Positions 31,080-36,999 of a stretch of DNA of 36,999 nucleotides are shown here, one piece after another. The notes beneath the pieces are model-generated. The model did no database searches. It was not told the DNA's origin and was given only the letters and a program-made list of their open reading frames with translations. The translations under genes and the position numbers were made by a program. The first letter of the stretch is position 1, and each line of letters starts with the position of its first letter. The DNA comes from Selenomonas sp. (lineage in GTDB: Bacteria; Bacillota; Negativicutes; Selenomonadales; Selenomonadaceae). The stretch spans positions 1-36,999 of the forward strand of contig JALEZZ010000065.1 in assembly GCA_022773585.1 (NCBI GenBank). The letters run 5' to 3'.

Positions 31080-32036
31080 TTGGCCGAGAAGATTCGTCCC
31101 GAATTGCTGTCCTTCCTGACAGCGTCGGAGCTGCCGCTCCGCATCCTCGTCGTGGAGAGCCTCGGGTATCTGCCGGAGCTCCGCGCGATGTTTCCCGAGG
31201 CGTCAATCTATGTGGTCGCGGCGGATGCAGACCGGTTCGAGCGGCCGGAGGTTTCGGGGCTCGGTGTGCAGTTCCTGGAGCTCAACTACCTTGCGGAGCC
31301 TCTGCCGTATGGGCCGGAGTTCTTTGACTACATCATCTCGGATCTCACGCTCGAGCAGGCAGGCAATCCGCAGGACATCGCGGCGGGGTTCTCGCATTTT
31401 CTGAAGCAGACGGGCGCGTTCCTCACGAGCTTCCGCAACATCCGCCACTGGTCGGTCGTGCAGGAGCTCATGGACGGCCATTACTATCAGGTCGTCGCGC
31501 GGCTCTTTGCCAAGCCGGAGTTCGAGAAGCTGCTCTATGCGTCGTATTACAAGGATGTACGCGTGCGGCCGCAGCGGCGGGCGGCGCCCGAGGGCGTCAT
31601 CGACCATCTCGTGGCGGCGGGCTTTGACAACCTGCATGACGATCTTGAAACGGAGTACTGGCTCGTCTTCGCTGCGCGGTCGATGCCGGAGCTCTCGCTT
31701 TTGAAATCGTTTTATACAGCGGAGCAGCGGAAGAAGCTCGCACGGCTGCTGCACCGCATCGAGTACGATGTCAATCTCGTGGCGCAGGTGGCCGCGTTCT
31801 GGGCGTTTTATGCCCGCGTCGGGTTGTTTCCCGACTATGCGGCAAATTTCGTGAAGGAAGCGTGCTTCCATCCCGAGCGGTTCTATCGTCACTTGTTCGC
31901 AGCCTCGGACGCTTCGCAGCGTGAGACGGTGCGGGCGATGCTCGGCGCGGCGCGCGAGGCCGCGACGACGGAAGAAGAAGCGCGCATGCTCGCGCGGCTC
32001 GTGGAAGAATTTTCGGAAAAGGGGGCAGAGGCATGA
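31080..32036 (+). CDS. Methyltransferase-like protein of unknown function
   Basis: A 318-residue protein. TTG 31080 is chosen because AGAGGAAGAGAGGGA lies just upstream; ATG 31023 falls almost at the predicted transcript start and has no site. Residues about 15-150 have a Rossmann pattern like a SAM methyltransferase (LRILVVESLGYLPEL, YVVAADADRFERPE, EFFDYIISDLTLEQ, TGAFLTSFRN), but the glycine-rich motif I is absent (VESLGYL), so activity is uncertain. The C-terminal half is helical (KLARLLHRIEYDVNLV, RAMLGAAREAAT). A similar layout occurs in TPR-containing methyltransferase-like proteins of flagellar glycan loci. It overlaps the next gene by ATGA. No firm function can be given. Confidence 0.72.
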   Translation: MAEKIRPELLSFLTASELPLRILVVESLGYLPELRAMFPEASIYVVAADADRFERPEVSGLGVQFLELNYLAEPLPYGPEFFDYIISDLTLEQAGNPQDIAAGFSHFLKQTGAFLTSFRNIRHWSVVQELMDGHYYQVVARLFAKPEFEKLLYASYYKDVRVRPQRRAAPEGVIDHLVAAGFDNLHDDLETEYWLVFAARSMPELSLLKSFYTAEQRKKLARLLHRIEYDVNLVAQVAAFWAFYARVGLFPDYAANFVKEACFHPERFYRHLFAASDASQRETVRAMLGAAREAATTEEEARMLARLVEEFSEKGAEA

Positions 32037-32740
32037 AGACGGAAGCCATCGAACGGACGCTCGACCCGCAGAAAATTGCGTTCATCACCTGCGTGAACAG
32101 CGAGGACTGGTACAGCGAGTGCCGCCTCTACCTCGAAAGCCTCGAACTGCCGGACGGCATGACGGCCGAATACCTGCCGGTTCGCGGTGCGGCGTCGATG
32201 TGCGCGGGCTACAATCAGGGCATGATGGCGAGTGATGCGAAGTACAAGGTCTATCTGCATCAGGACACGCTTGTCGTCAACAAGCATCTCGCACATGACT
32301 TGCAGACTTTGTTTTCCGATGAAAGCATCGGCCTTGTCGGCGTCATCGGCTGCCGCAGCCTGCCGCGTTCGGGCGTCTGGTGGGACGGCATGCGGACGTA
32401 CGGGCGCGTGCTGCATGCCTGCGAGCCCGAAAGCGTCGTCGATTCGCACTGCATGGAGCCTCAGGGGGCGTATCAGGCCGTCGAAGCTGTCGACGGGCTC
32501 TTTCTCGCGACGCAGGTGGATCTGCGCTGGCGCGAAGACCTCTTCACGGGCTGGCATCTCTACGACACGTCGCAGTGCATGGAGATGCAGCGCCATGGGA
32601 AAAAGGTCGTCATCCCGAACCAGAGCGCGGATTTCTGGTGCATCCACTGCCCGAAAGAGAAGCCGCTTGCCGCGTCGTACAAGAAATATCAGAAGGCCTT
32701 CCTGCGCGAATACGGAAGCGAGCTTCATCCGGAGGTGTAA
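32033..32740 (+). CDS. GT2-like glycosyltransferase of the StrF/Glyco_tranf_2_5 type
   Basis: A 235-residue single-domain protein: KIAFITCVNSEDWYSECRLYL, LPVRGAASMCAGYNQGM, YKVYLHQDTLVV where HQD takes the place of the DxD motif, GLVGVIGCRSLP, VDGLFLATQVDLRW, and FTGWHLYDTSQCMEMQ with the acidic closing motif. This matches the small StrF-like GT2 family seen in streptomycin and capsule/glycan clusters. The start ATG overlaps the previous TGA (ATGA), and GGAGGTG at its own 3' end serves as the ribosome binding site of the following gene. Sugar and acceptor unknown. Confidence 0.86.
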   Translation: MKTEAIERTLDPQKIAFITCVNSEDWYSECRLYLESLELPDGMTAEYLPVRGAASMCAGYNQGMMASDAKYKVYLHQDTLVVNKHLAHDLQTLFSDESIGLVGVIGCRSLPRSGVWWDGMRTYGRVLHACEPESVVDSHCMEPQGAYQAVEAVDGLFLATQVDLRWREDLFTGWHLYDTSQCMEMQRHGKKVVIPNQSADFWCIHCPKEKPLAASYKKYQKAFLREYGSELHPEV

Positions 32741-32743
32741 AAG

Positions 32744-34534
32744 GTGTCCGACGAATTCTTCAACTGGCAGATGACATGCGACCGCTTCGCGCAGGAAGGC
32801 GATGTGCGCGGCATGCGGGCATGTGCGGCCGAAGTGCGCGCGCTGACGGAACCGGGCGCAGCGGCCGAAGCCGATGCCATGGAGGCCGAAGCAGCGCTCT
32901 ATGGCGGCGATGCGGGGGCGGCGGAGCGCCTTGCGCGGTCGGCCATCGAAAAGGACGCGCATCACTTCCGCGGCTGCCTCGCGCTCGCGGGAGCACTTGG
33001 CGCACAGTTCAAACTCGCCGAGGAACTGCCGCTCCTTTCGGCGCTCACGCACGAACTCGAGGCCGCTCTCCTGCCTGGACGGGCGAAGGAAGCCGGCATT
33101 GTGGGCGAAAAGGAGCAGGAAGCCTGGGCGCGCCATCTGCGCCAATTCCTGTTCCGCGCGCGTGGATTCGAGGCGGATGCGGCCTATCTCGCGGCGGATC
33201 CCGAGCGGGCGGCTGAAGCGCTCCGCCATGCATCGGCGCTCGCGCCAAACATCGGCACGGCGGCGAATCTCTACAGCAAGCATCTTTTCATGGCGAACTA
33301 CCGCACGCAGGCGGCGGCCCAGAAGCGGATGGATGCCGAGATGTTCGGCGAATTCTTCCAGGGCGTCCAGCCATATCGTCATGACCGTGTCCAGCGGCTG
33401 CCGGAAAAGCGTCTGCGCATCGGCTATCTTTCGCGCGACTTCCGCCTGCATGCGATGGCGTATTTCATGATGCCGTTCCTGCGCGACTTCGACCCCGAGC
33501 ATTTTTCCGTCTACGTTTATGCTTCAGGAGCCGTTGATGACGTTACGCGGCGTTTCCAGCGATGCCATGTGCAATGGCGGGACTTCCGAGGGCGCTCGGC
33601 GCATACGGCGGCGCGCATCATCGGCGAGGATCAGATCGACATCCTCGTCGACCTCTCGGGCCATTCGCAGGAAAATGCGCTGCCCGTCATGGCATTCCAC
33701 CCTGCTCCCATCACGCTGACGGGGCTCGGCTACGTCGCGACGACGGGGCTCCATGCCATCGACGGCATTCTCGTCGATGGCGTCACGATGCCGCCCGGCG
33801 CTGACGAGGATGCCTTTGTCGAGCGGCCCGTGCATCTGCCGAGCCTGTTCTGCTACCAGCCGGGCGCCGTGCGCGAGATGCCGCCGGTCTCGGGCTGGTC
33901 GCCCTATGCACGCAACAACTACGTGACATTCGGCAGCTTCAACAACCTTGCGAAACTCACGGACGAGACGCTGCTCTGCTGGCGCGCCATCCTCGATCAG
34001 GTGCCGCGCTCGCGCATCATCTTCAAAGGCAAGATGCTCAGCGTGCCCGATGGGCGGCAGCTCTTCACCGAGCGCCTGCAGGGGCTGCAGTTCCCCGTCG
34101 AGCGCATCGAGCTGCGCCCGTTCAGCGAGCGGTATCTCGAAGAGTATGCCGACATCGACATCGCACTCGATCCATCGCCCTACACGGGCGGCCTCACGAC
34201 GTGCGAAGCGCTCTACATGGGCGTGCCGGTCGTGACGCTCCGGGGCCGCACGCATGGCAGCCGTTTCGGCGCGAGCATTCTGACGGCCGCCGGCCTCCCC
34301 GAACTCATCGCAGAAAACGAGATGGAATATGTCAAGATTGCCGTCGCGCTCGCCCGCCGTCCTGAGCAGCTCGCGCTCAATCGCCAGCGCCTGCGCACGC
34401 ACCTCGAAGCCTCGCGCCTCATGGATGCGAAAGGCTACATGAAGGGTGTCGAGGGCGTCTACCGCGGTCTCTGGCATGCATTCTGCAAAAACGGCGACCG
34501 CTGGGCGATGAAAAAATCCTCAAAGAAACAATAG
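32744..34534 (+). CDS. TPR-GT41 (SPINDLY/OGT-like) glycosyltransferase, last gene of the island
   Basis: A 596-residue protein beginning at GTG 32744, seven bases after GGAGGT. Residues 1-200 are helical and TPR-like (ERAAEALRHASALAPNIGTAANLYSK split over two helices). Residues 222-580 form a GT41 domain: RIGYLSRDFRLH with H236, DILVDLSGHS, HPAPITLTGLGYVATTG, SFNNLAK with the donor-site Lys, and LDPSPYTGGLTTCEAL. Most catalytic positions are kept. No terminator is visible after its TAG at 34532-34534; a promoter for the next gene begins nine bases later. It is the fourth GT41 protein and fifth GT41 domain of the block. Confidence 0.92.
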   Translation: MSDEFFNWQMTCDRFAQEGDVRGMRACAAEVRALTEPGAAAEADAMEAEAALYGGDAGAAERLARSAIEKDAHHFRGCLALAGALGAQFKLAEELPLLSALTHELEAALLPGRAKEAGIVGEKEQEAWARHLRQFLFRARGFEADAAYLAADPERAAEALRHASALAPNIGTAANLYSKHLFMANYRTQAAAQKRMDAEMFGEFFQGVQPYRHDRVQRLPEKRLRIGYLSRDFRLHAMAYFMMPFLRDFDPEHFSVYVYASGAVDDVTRRFQRCHVQWRDFRGRSAHTAARIIGEDQIDILVDLSGHSQENALPVMAFHPAPITLTGLGYVATTGLHAIDGILVDGVTMPPGADEDAFVERPVHLPSLFCYQPGAVREMPPVSGWSPYARNNYVTFGSFNNLAKLTDETLLCWRAILDQVPRSRIIFKGKMLSVPDGRQLFTERLQGLQFPVERIELRPFSERYLEEYADIDIALDPSPYTGGLTTCEALYMGVPVVTLRGRTHGSRFGASILTAAGLPELIAENEMEYVKIAVALARRPEQLALNRQRLRTHLEASRLMDAKGYMKGVEGVYRGLWHAFCKNGDRWAMKKSSKKQ

Positions 34535-34542
34535 CCGAAAGC

Positions 34543-34571
34543 TTGCATTTTTTATTGTTTTCAAGTATAAT
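34543..34571 (+). promoter_or_regulatory. Near-consensus promoter of the zinc-ribbon gene
   Basis: TTGCAT at 34543-34548, exactly 17 bases, then TATAAT at 34566-34571. It lies in an A+T-rich 137-base gap, leaving a leader of about 90 bases before ATG 34672 in which I see no clear riboswitch. Confidence 0.88.
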
Positions 34572-34671
34572 CAAATGCGGATATCCTTTTGCACGCTTTT
34601 TATTTGCTCTTCAAATGAAAGCCAGAATCGGACATCTGACAGTTAACACTACATAAAGGGGACGAAAGATT

Positions 34672-34962
34672 ATGGCTTTCGAAGACAAGACGTTGGTATG
34701 CAAGGACTGCGGCAAGGAGTTCATCTTCAGCGCAGGCGAGCAGGAATTCTATGCGGAAAAAGGCTTTGAGAACGAGCCGGTCCGCTGCCGTGACTGCCGC
34801 GAGAAGCGCCGTCGCAGCCGCGAGGGTGGCGAGCAGCGCCAGATGTACAAAGTCATCTGCGCAGACTGCGGCAAAGAGACAGAAGTGCCGTTCGAGCCGA
34901 AGAACGACCGTCCGGTCTACTGCCGTGACTGCTTCAGCAAGCACCGCGCACAGAGAAACTAA
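34672..34962 (+). CDS. Small double zinc-ribbon protein
   Basis: A 96-residue protein with eight cysteines in four CxxC pairs: C10/C13 with C39/C42, and C63/C66 with C84/C87. Each half reads CxDCGKE, then a 20-odd residue spacer, then RCRDC or YCRDC, so it is two zinc ribbons in tandem. A basic linker (EKRRRSR) joins them. Small proteins of this type are common and abundant in Firmicutes; an RNA- or ribosome-related or redox-sensing role is often supposed but not established. AAAGGGGACGAAAG precedes the ATG, and the promoter is strong. Codon use is that of a well-expressed gene. It is not obviously part of the glycosylation block. Confidence 0.88.
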   Translation: MAFEDKTLVCKDCGKEFIFSAGEQEFYAEKGFENEPVRCRDCREKRRRSREGGEQRQMYKVICADCGKETEVPFEPKNDRPVYCRDCFSKHRAQRN

Positions 34963-34970
34963 GAAACGTT

Positions 34971-35004
34971 GCATCTGTGCAATAAGATTATTGCAAATAG
35001 ATGC
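34971..35004 (+). other. Hairpin after the zinc-ribbon gene
   Basis: GCATCT/AGATGC (34971-34976 with 34999-35004) and TGCAAT/ATTGCA (34978-34983 with 34990-34995) stack into one hairpin eight bases after the stop. No T tract follows, so it is more likely a 3' stabiliser or weak terminator. Confidence 0.5.
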
Positions 35005-35024
35005 TGAAAGTAACTAAAACAGCT

Positions 35025-35069
35025 GGCTCCCTCCCTGAGGGAGCTGGCCCGAAGGGCCTGAGGGAGTAG
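35025..35069 (+). repeat. Dispersed double-hairpin repeat, copy 2
   Basis: GCTCCCTC/GAGGGAGC then GGCCC/GGGCC and a GAGGGAGTAG tail. The second stem differs in bases from copies 1 and 3 but stays paired. Confidence 0.8.
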
Positions 35070-35101
35070 TAGGATACGCAAGCCGACCTACTGCTCCTTT
35101 T
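35063..35101 (+). terminator. Terminator-like or attenuator hairpin upstream of the binding-protein gene
   Basis: GGAGTAGTAGG (35063-35073) pairs with CCTACTGCTCC (35087-35097), 11 pairs with one G-T wobble, followed by TTTT. It uses the tail of repeat copy 2 as its left arm and lies 44 bases before the start of the lipoprotein gene. It either ends zinc-ribbon transcription or attenuates entry into the next gene. Confidence 0.55.
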
Positions 35102-35144
35102 CATGTCTAGAGGAATATTTTTGCAGAAAGCAGGGATTTTATTT

Positions 35145-35936
35145 ATGTTCAAGTGGAAAAAACTTCTCGCCGTCGGCGCACTCGCTCTTGCGGCCACGAT
35201 TGGCTTCGCCGGCTGCGGCGGCGACAATGCCGCGACGTCTTCCAGCAGCGGTGCCAAGACGCTCAAAGTCGGTTCGTCTGTCGACTTTGCACCATTCGAA
35301 TTCCAGGATGAAGGCCAGAAGGAATACCAGGGCTTCGACATGGATCTCATCCGTGCCATCGGCAAGGAGATGGGCTATGACGTCGAAATCAGCAACATCG
35401 GTTTCGATGGCCTGATTCCGGCGCTCCAGGCAAAGAACGTCGACGTCCTGATTACGGGCATGACCATCAATGACGAGCGCAAGCAGAGCGTTGATTTCTC
35501 CGATCCGTACTACCAGTCCGGCCTGACGATCGTCGTTCGTGAAAAAGAAGAGAACATCAAGAGCTTCGAGGACCTCAAGGGCAAGCGCATCGCCGTCCAG
35601 ATCGGCACGACGAGCGCCAAGGAGACGAAAGTCATCCCAGGCGCCGAAGTCAAGGAACTCAACACGCCGGCCGACTGCTTCATGGAACTCAAGAATGGCG
35701 GCGTTGATGCCGTCGTCAACGATCGCCCGGTCAACGACTACTACATCCATACGAACCAGCAGACCGGCGTCAAAGTTCTGCCGGATCGCCTGACGTCCGA
35801 AGACTACGGCATCGCCGTCGCCAAAGGCAACACCGAGCTCCTCGGCAAGATCAACGACGCCCTCAAGAAGCTCAAGGACAACGGCGAATACGACAAGATC
35901 TTCGCCAAATGGTTCGGCGAGCAGAAAAAACAGTAA
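35145..35936 (+). CDS. Polar amino acid ABC transporter substrate-binding lipoprotein (GlnH/ArtP-like)
   Basis: A 263-residue family 3 solute-binding protein. The N-terminus is a lipoprotein signal: KWKK, a hydrophobic run, and lipobox F-A-G-C24. The mature part has LKVGSSVDFAPFEFQDE, YQGFDMDLIRAIGKEMG, FDGLIPALQAKNVDVLITGM, DFSDPYYQSGLTIVV, LKGKRIAVQIGTTSA and a C-terminal YDKIFAKWFG, as in glutamine, arginine or lysine-binding proteins. ATG 35145 gives a proper signal peptide; ATG 35103 adds 14 residues and lacks a site. No permease or ATPase gene follows: the gene ends in a terminator, so partners lie elsewhere. Codon use (nearly all C-ending) suggests high expression. Exact ligand unknown. 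Confidence 0.93.
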   Translation: MFKWKKLLAVGALALAATIGFAGCGGDNAATSSSSGAKTLKVGSSVDFAPFEFQDEGQKEYQGFDMDLIRAIGKEMGYDVEISNIGFDGLIPALQAKNVDVLITGMTINDERKQSVDFSDPYYQSGLTIVVREKEENIKSFEDLKGKRIAVQIGTTSAKETKVIPGAEVKELNTPADCFMELKNGGVDAVVNDRPVNDYYIHTNQQTGVKVLPDRLTSEDYGIAVAKGNTELLGKINDALKKLKDNGEYDKIFAKWFGEQKKQ

Positions 35937-35955
35937 ATCGCATAAGAATCTCATC

Positions 35956-35989
35956 GAGACTGTCGTAGAAAAACGTCAGTCTCTTTTTT
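35956..35989 (+). terminator. Intrinsic terminator of the binding-protein gene
   Basis: GAGACTG/CAGTCTC plus CGT/ACG (one T-T mismatch) forms a stem at 35956-35983 with an AGAAAA loop, followed by TTTTTT at 35984-35989. Confidence 0.9.
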
Positions 35990-36010
35990 GTATTGTGCGG
36001 CTTTAGTGAA

Positions 36011-36060
36011 AGGCCCCTTCCCAGAGGGGGCTGTCAGCGAAGCTGACTGGGGGAGTCCCA
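36011..36060 (+). repeat. Dispersed double-hairpin repeat, copy 3
   Basis: GCCCCTT...GAGGGGGC then GTCAGC/GCTGAC with a GAA loop and a GGGAGTCCCA tail. Like copy 1 it follows directly after an intrinsic terminator and is followed by a CATGAC-type sequence. Confidence 0.8.
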
Positions 36061-36124
36061 TGCACGTCATGACAAATAGCAGGGCGTGATTTCCGTGGGT
36101 GCGAAAAAGAATTTCAAAAAAGTG

Positions 36125-36156
36125 TTGACAACACCGCCAAAACCGTGTAATATAAT
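36125..36156 (+). promoter_or_regulatory. rRNA operon promoter P1
   Basis: TTGACA at 36125-36130 with overlapping -10 candidates: TAATAT at 36148-36153 (17-base spacer) and TATAAT at 36151-36156 (20-base spacer). It lies about 410 bases upstream of the 16S start. The 630-base gap 35937-36566 holds, in order, a terminator, repeat copy 3, P1, leader hairpins, P2 and the 16S leader; no protein gene is seen in it. Confidence 0.78.
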
Positions 36157-36219
36157 GCAAGTCGGCGGCAGACAGCGAGAGCACAGCACCGCAGACAACG
36201 GATTCCTCGTGATGTGGCT

Positions 36220-36279
36220 ATTTGCCTTCGGCAAATGGCTAAGTCATCTCTAAGCGCTGAAGCGCAAAGAGCTGACTTA
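36220..36279 (+). other. Pair of leader hairpins between rRNA promoters
   Basis: Hairpin A: ATTTGCC (36220-36226) with GGCAAAT (36230-36236), TTC loop. Hairpin B: TAAGTCA (36240-36246) with TGACTTA (36273-36279), enclosing CTCT/AGAG and GCGC-TGAA-GCGC. They would form only in transcripts from P1; neither has a T tract. Confidence 0.7.
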
Positions 36280-36287
36280 AAAAGTTC

Positions 36288-36316
36288 TTGACAAGAAGTT
36301 CTCCACGAGGTATCAT
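36288..36316 (+). promoter_or_regulatory. rRNA operon promoter P2
   Basis: Perfect TTGACA at 36288-36293, 17-base spacer, TATCAT at 36311-36316. A second strong promoter downstream of P1 is usual for bacterial rRNA operons. Confidence 0.88.
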
Positions 36317-36370
36317 ATAGAAGCTGATTCACGAAAGCCCTTCACAAAAGAGCCGAGTGAACGGCAGGTG

Positions 36371-36489
36371 TTCTTTGAAAACTAAACAATGTAGATTATC
36401 ATGCAACACATGATAAAGCCAGATGTTAGCTGATGCGAAAGCATCACAAAAACATCGATTGGTATGAACGAACATGTACATAGCAATCG
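36371..36489 (+). promoter_or_regulatory. 16S leader with boxA-like antitermination element and hairpins
   Basis: TTCTTTGAAAACT (36371-36383) matches the leader element common in Firmicute rRNA operons. It is followed by a perfect 8-bp hairpin (TTATCATG/CATGATAA, 36396-36416), a GNRA hairpin TGATGC-GAAA-GCATCA (36431-36446), and CGATTG/CAATCG (36456-36489). These fit antitermination and precursor processing. Confidence 0.65.
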
Positions 36490-36566
36490 GCAATTCTTTT
36501 ACGGAACTTCAGTAATGAAGCAACGTACCAAAAGAGAATTAGAGCCAATCAAGGTTCTTCATAATT

Positions 36567-36999
36567 TTATGGAGAGTTTGATCCTGGCTCAGGACGAACG
36601 CTGGCGGCGTGCTTAACACATGCAAGTCGAACGGGAAGACGCAGCTAACACCAAGTTACTTTAAAGGTACTATGTTAGCCAGCGGCATCGAGTTTTCAAC
36701 CTTTAAGGATGGTATGGTCCAATTATCAGTGGTTTTGTAGAAAACCGATGACGCATTTATTAAAGTGCTAACACATATTTTAAGGTGGTTTGGTGTTAGC
36801 TGTGGATTCTAGTGGCAAACGGGTGAGTAACGCGTAGGCAACCTGCCCTTCAGATGGGGACAACACTTCGAAAGAGGTGCTAATACCGAATGACGTTGGT
36901 TTTCCGCATGGAGAATCAACCAAAGGCCGGGCAACCGGTCACTGAAGGATGGGCCTGCGTCTGATTAGCTAGTTGGTAAGGTAACGGCTTACCAAGGCG
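36567..36999 (+). rRNA. rrs: 16S ribosomal RNA, 5' part (runs off the window)
   Basis: The universal 5' sequence GAGAGTTTGATCCTGGCTCAG begins around 36572, followed by GACGAACGCTGGCGGCGTGC, AACACATGCAAGTCGAACGG, GGGTGAGTAACGCG and CTAGTTGGTAAGGTAACGGC. The exact 5' end (near 36567) is approximate. The variable V1 helix between about 36641 and 36803 is expanded by roughly 140 bases relative to the usual bacterial length and is self-paired from end to end. Sequence outside V1 resembles Selenomonadaceae. Confidence 0.95.
36641..36803 (+). other. Long structured insertion in 16S V1 (helix 6)
   Basis: CAGCTAACACCAA (36642-36654) pairs perfectly with TTGGTGTTAGCTG (36790-36802). Inside, TATGTTAGC (36671-36679) pairs with GCTAACACATA (36767-36777, two-base bulge), and CATCG-A-GTTTTC (36686-36697) with GAAAACCGATG (36740-36750, one-base bulge). 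The whole insertion folds as one long hairpin extending helix 6. Confidence 0.85.

Noticed and set aside
34971..35004. Hairpin after the zinc-ribbon gene as an intrinsic terminator
   Set aside because: Stable stem but no following T tract; listed as a hairpin only.
35139..35954. Minus-strand frame of 271 codons opposite the binding lipoprotein
   Set aside because: A shadow of the strongly biased C-ending codons of the real gene; the plus strand carries a lipobox, family motifs and a terminator.
1..36999. CRISPR arrays, tRNA genes, insertion sequences or transposases
   Set aside because: No regularly spaced direct repeats, no cloverleaf with CCA-type ends, and no transposase or integrase motifs were seen in any frame. 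The three double-hairpin repeats are too far apart and too diverged to be an array.

Overview
The window reads as a chromosomal segment of a motile, high-GC, Gram-negative-type Firmicute of the class Negativicutes, closest in feel to Selenomonas and relatives. The basis is the 16S rRNA 5' end at the right edge (wording typical of Selenomonadaceae around the GGGTGAGTAACGCG stretch), a flagellin 3' end at the left edge, and C-rich codon use throughout. This assignment comes from reading motifs, not from a search.

Layout. Positions 2-163 are the last 53 codons of a flagellin gene, followed by a strong intrinsic terminator and a dispersed double-hairpin repeat. From 373 to 34534 runs an unbroken block of 21 genes, all on the plus strand. 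Most are spaced by under 30 bases or overlap by 4 bases (ATGA or TTGA), so they look translationally coupled. Nearly every product makes, activates or transfers a sugar or phospho-substituent: two TPR-linked GT2 enzymes, five GT41/SPINDLY (O-GlcNAc-transferase-like) domains in four proteins, a DUF5672/GT92-like multidomain protein, a TibC-type O-heptosyltransferase with its four-Cys iron motif, further GT2 proteins fused to methyltransferase-like domains, and a cytoplasmic sulfatase-fold phosphotransferase. A central phospho-transfer set (19857-28456) holds a SerB-like HAD phosphatase, a CDP-glycerol glycerophosphotransferase-like protein, a cytidylyltransferase/Gfo-Idh fusion, a glycerophosphodiesterase and a four-domain protein ending in a second cytidylyltransferase. 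Directly downstream of flagellin and free of pseudaminic/legionaminic acid genes, this is best read as a flagellin O-glycosylation island building a phosphodiester-containing glycan. That role is inferred from position and families.

Promoters inside the block (20497-20526 and 30982-31011, both with extended -10 elements) suggest at least three transcription units. After the island come a double zinc-ribbon protein with its own near-consensus promoter (34543-34571), a polar amino acid-binding lipoprotein (35145-35936) with a terminator, a second and third copy of the dispersed repeat, and a ribosomal RNA operon leader with two promoters, hairpins and a boxA-like element. The 16S gene starts near 36567 and carries a long, self-paired insertion in its V1 helix.

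How the genes may work together (inference): GT41 and TPR-GT2 enzymes would attach and extend sugars on Ser/Thr of flagellin or another surface protein. The TibC-like enzyme would add heptose. The cytidylyltransferases would make CDP-activated polyol or amino-alcohol phosphates, which the glycerophosphotransferase-like and sulfatase-fold proteins would transfer. Methyltransferase-like domains would cap or methylate the product.
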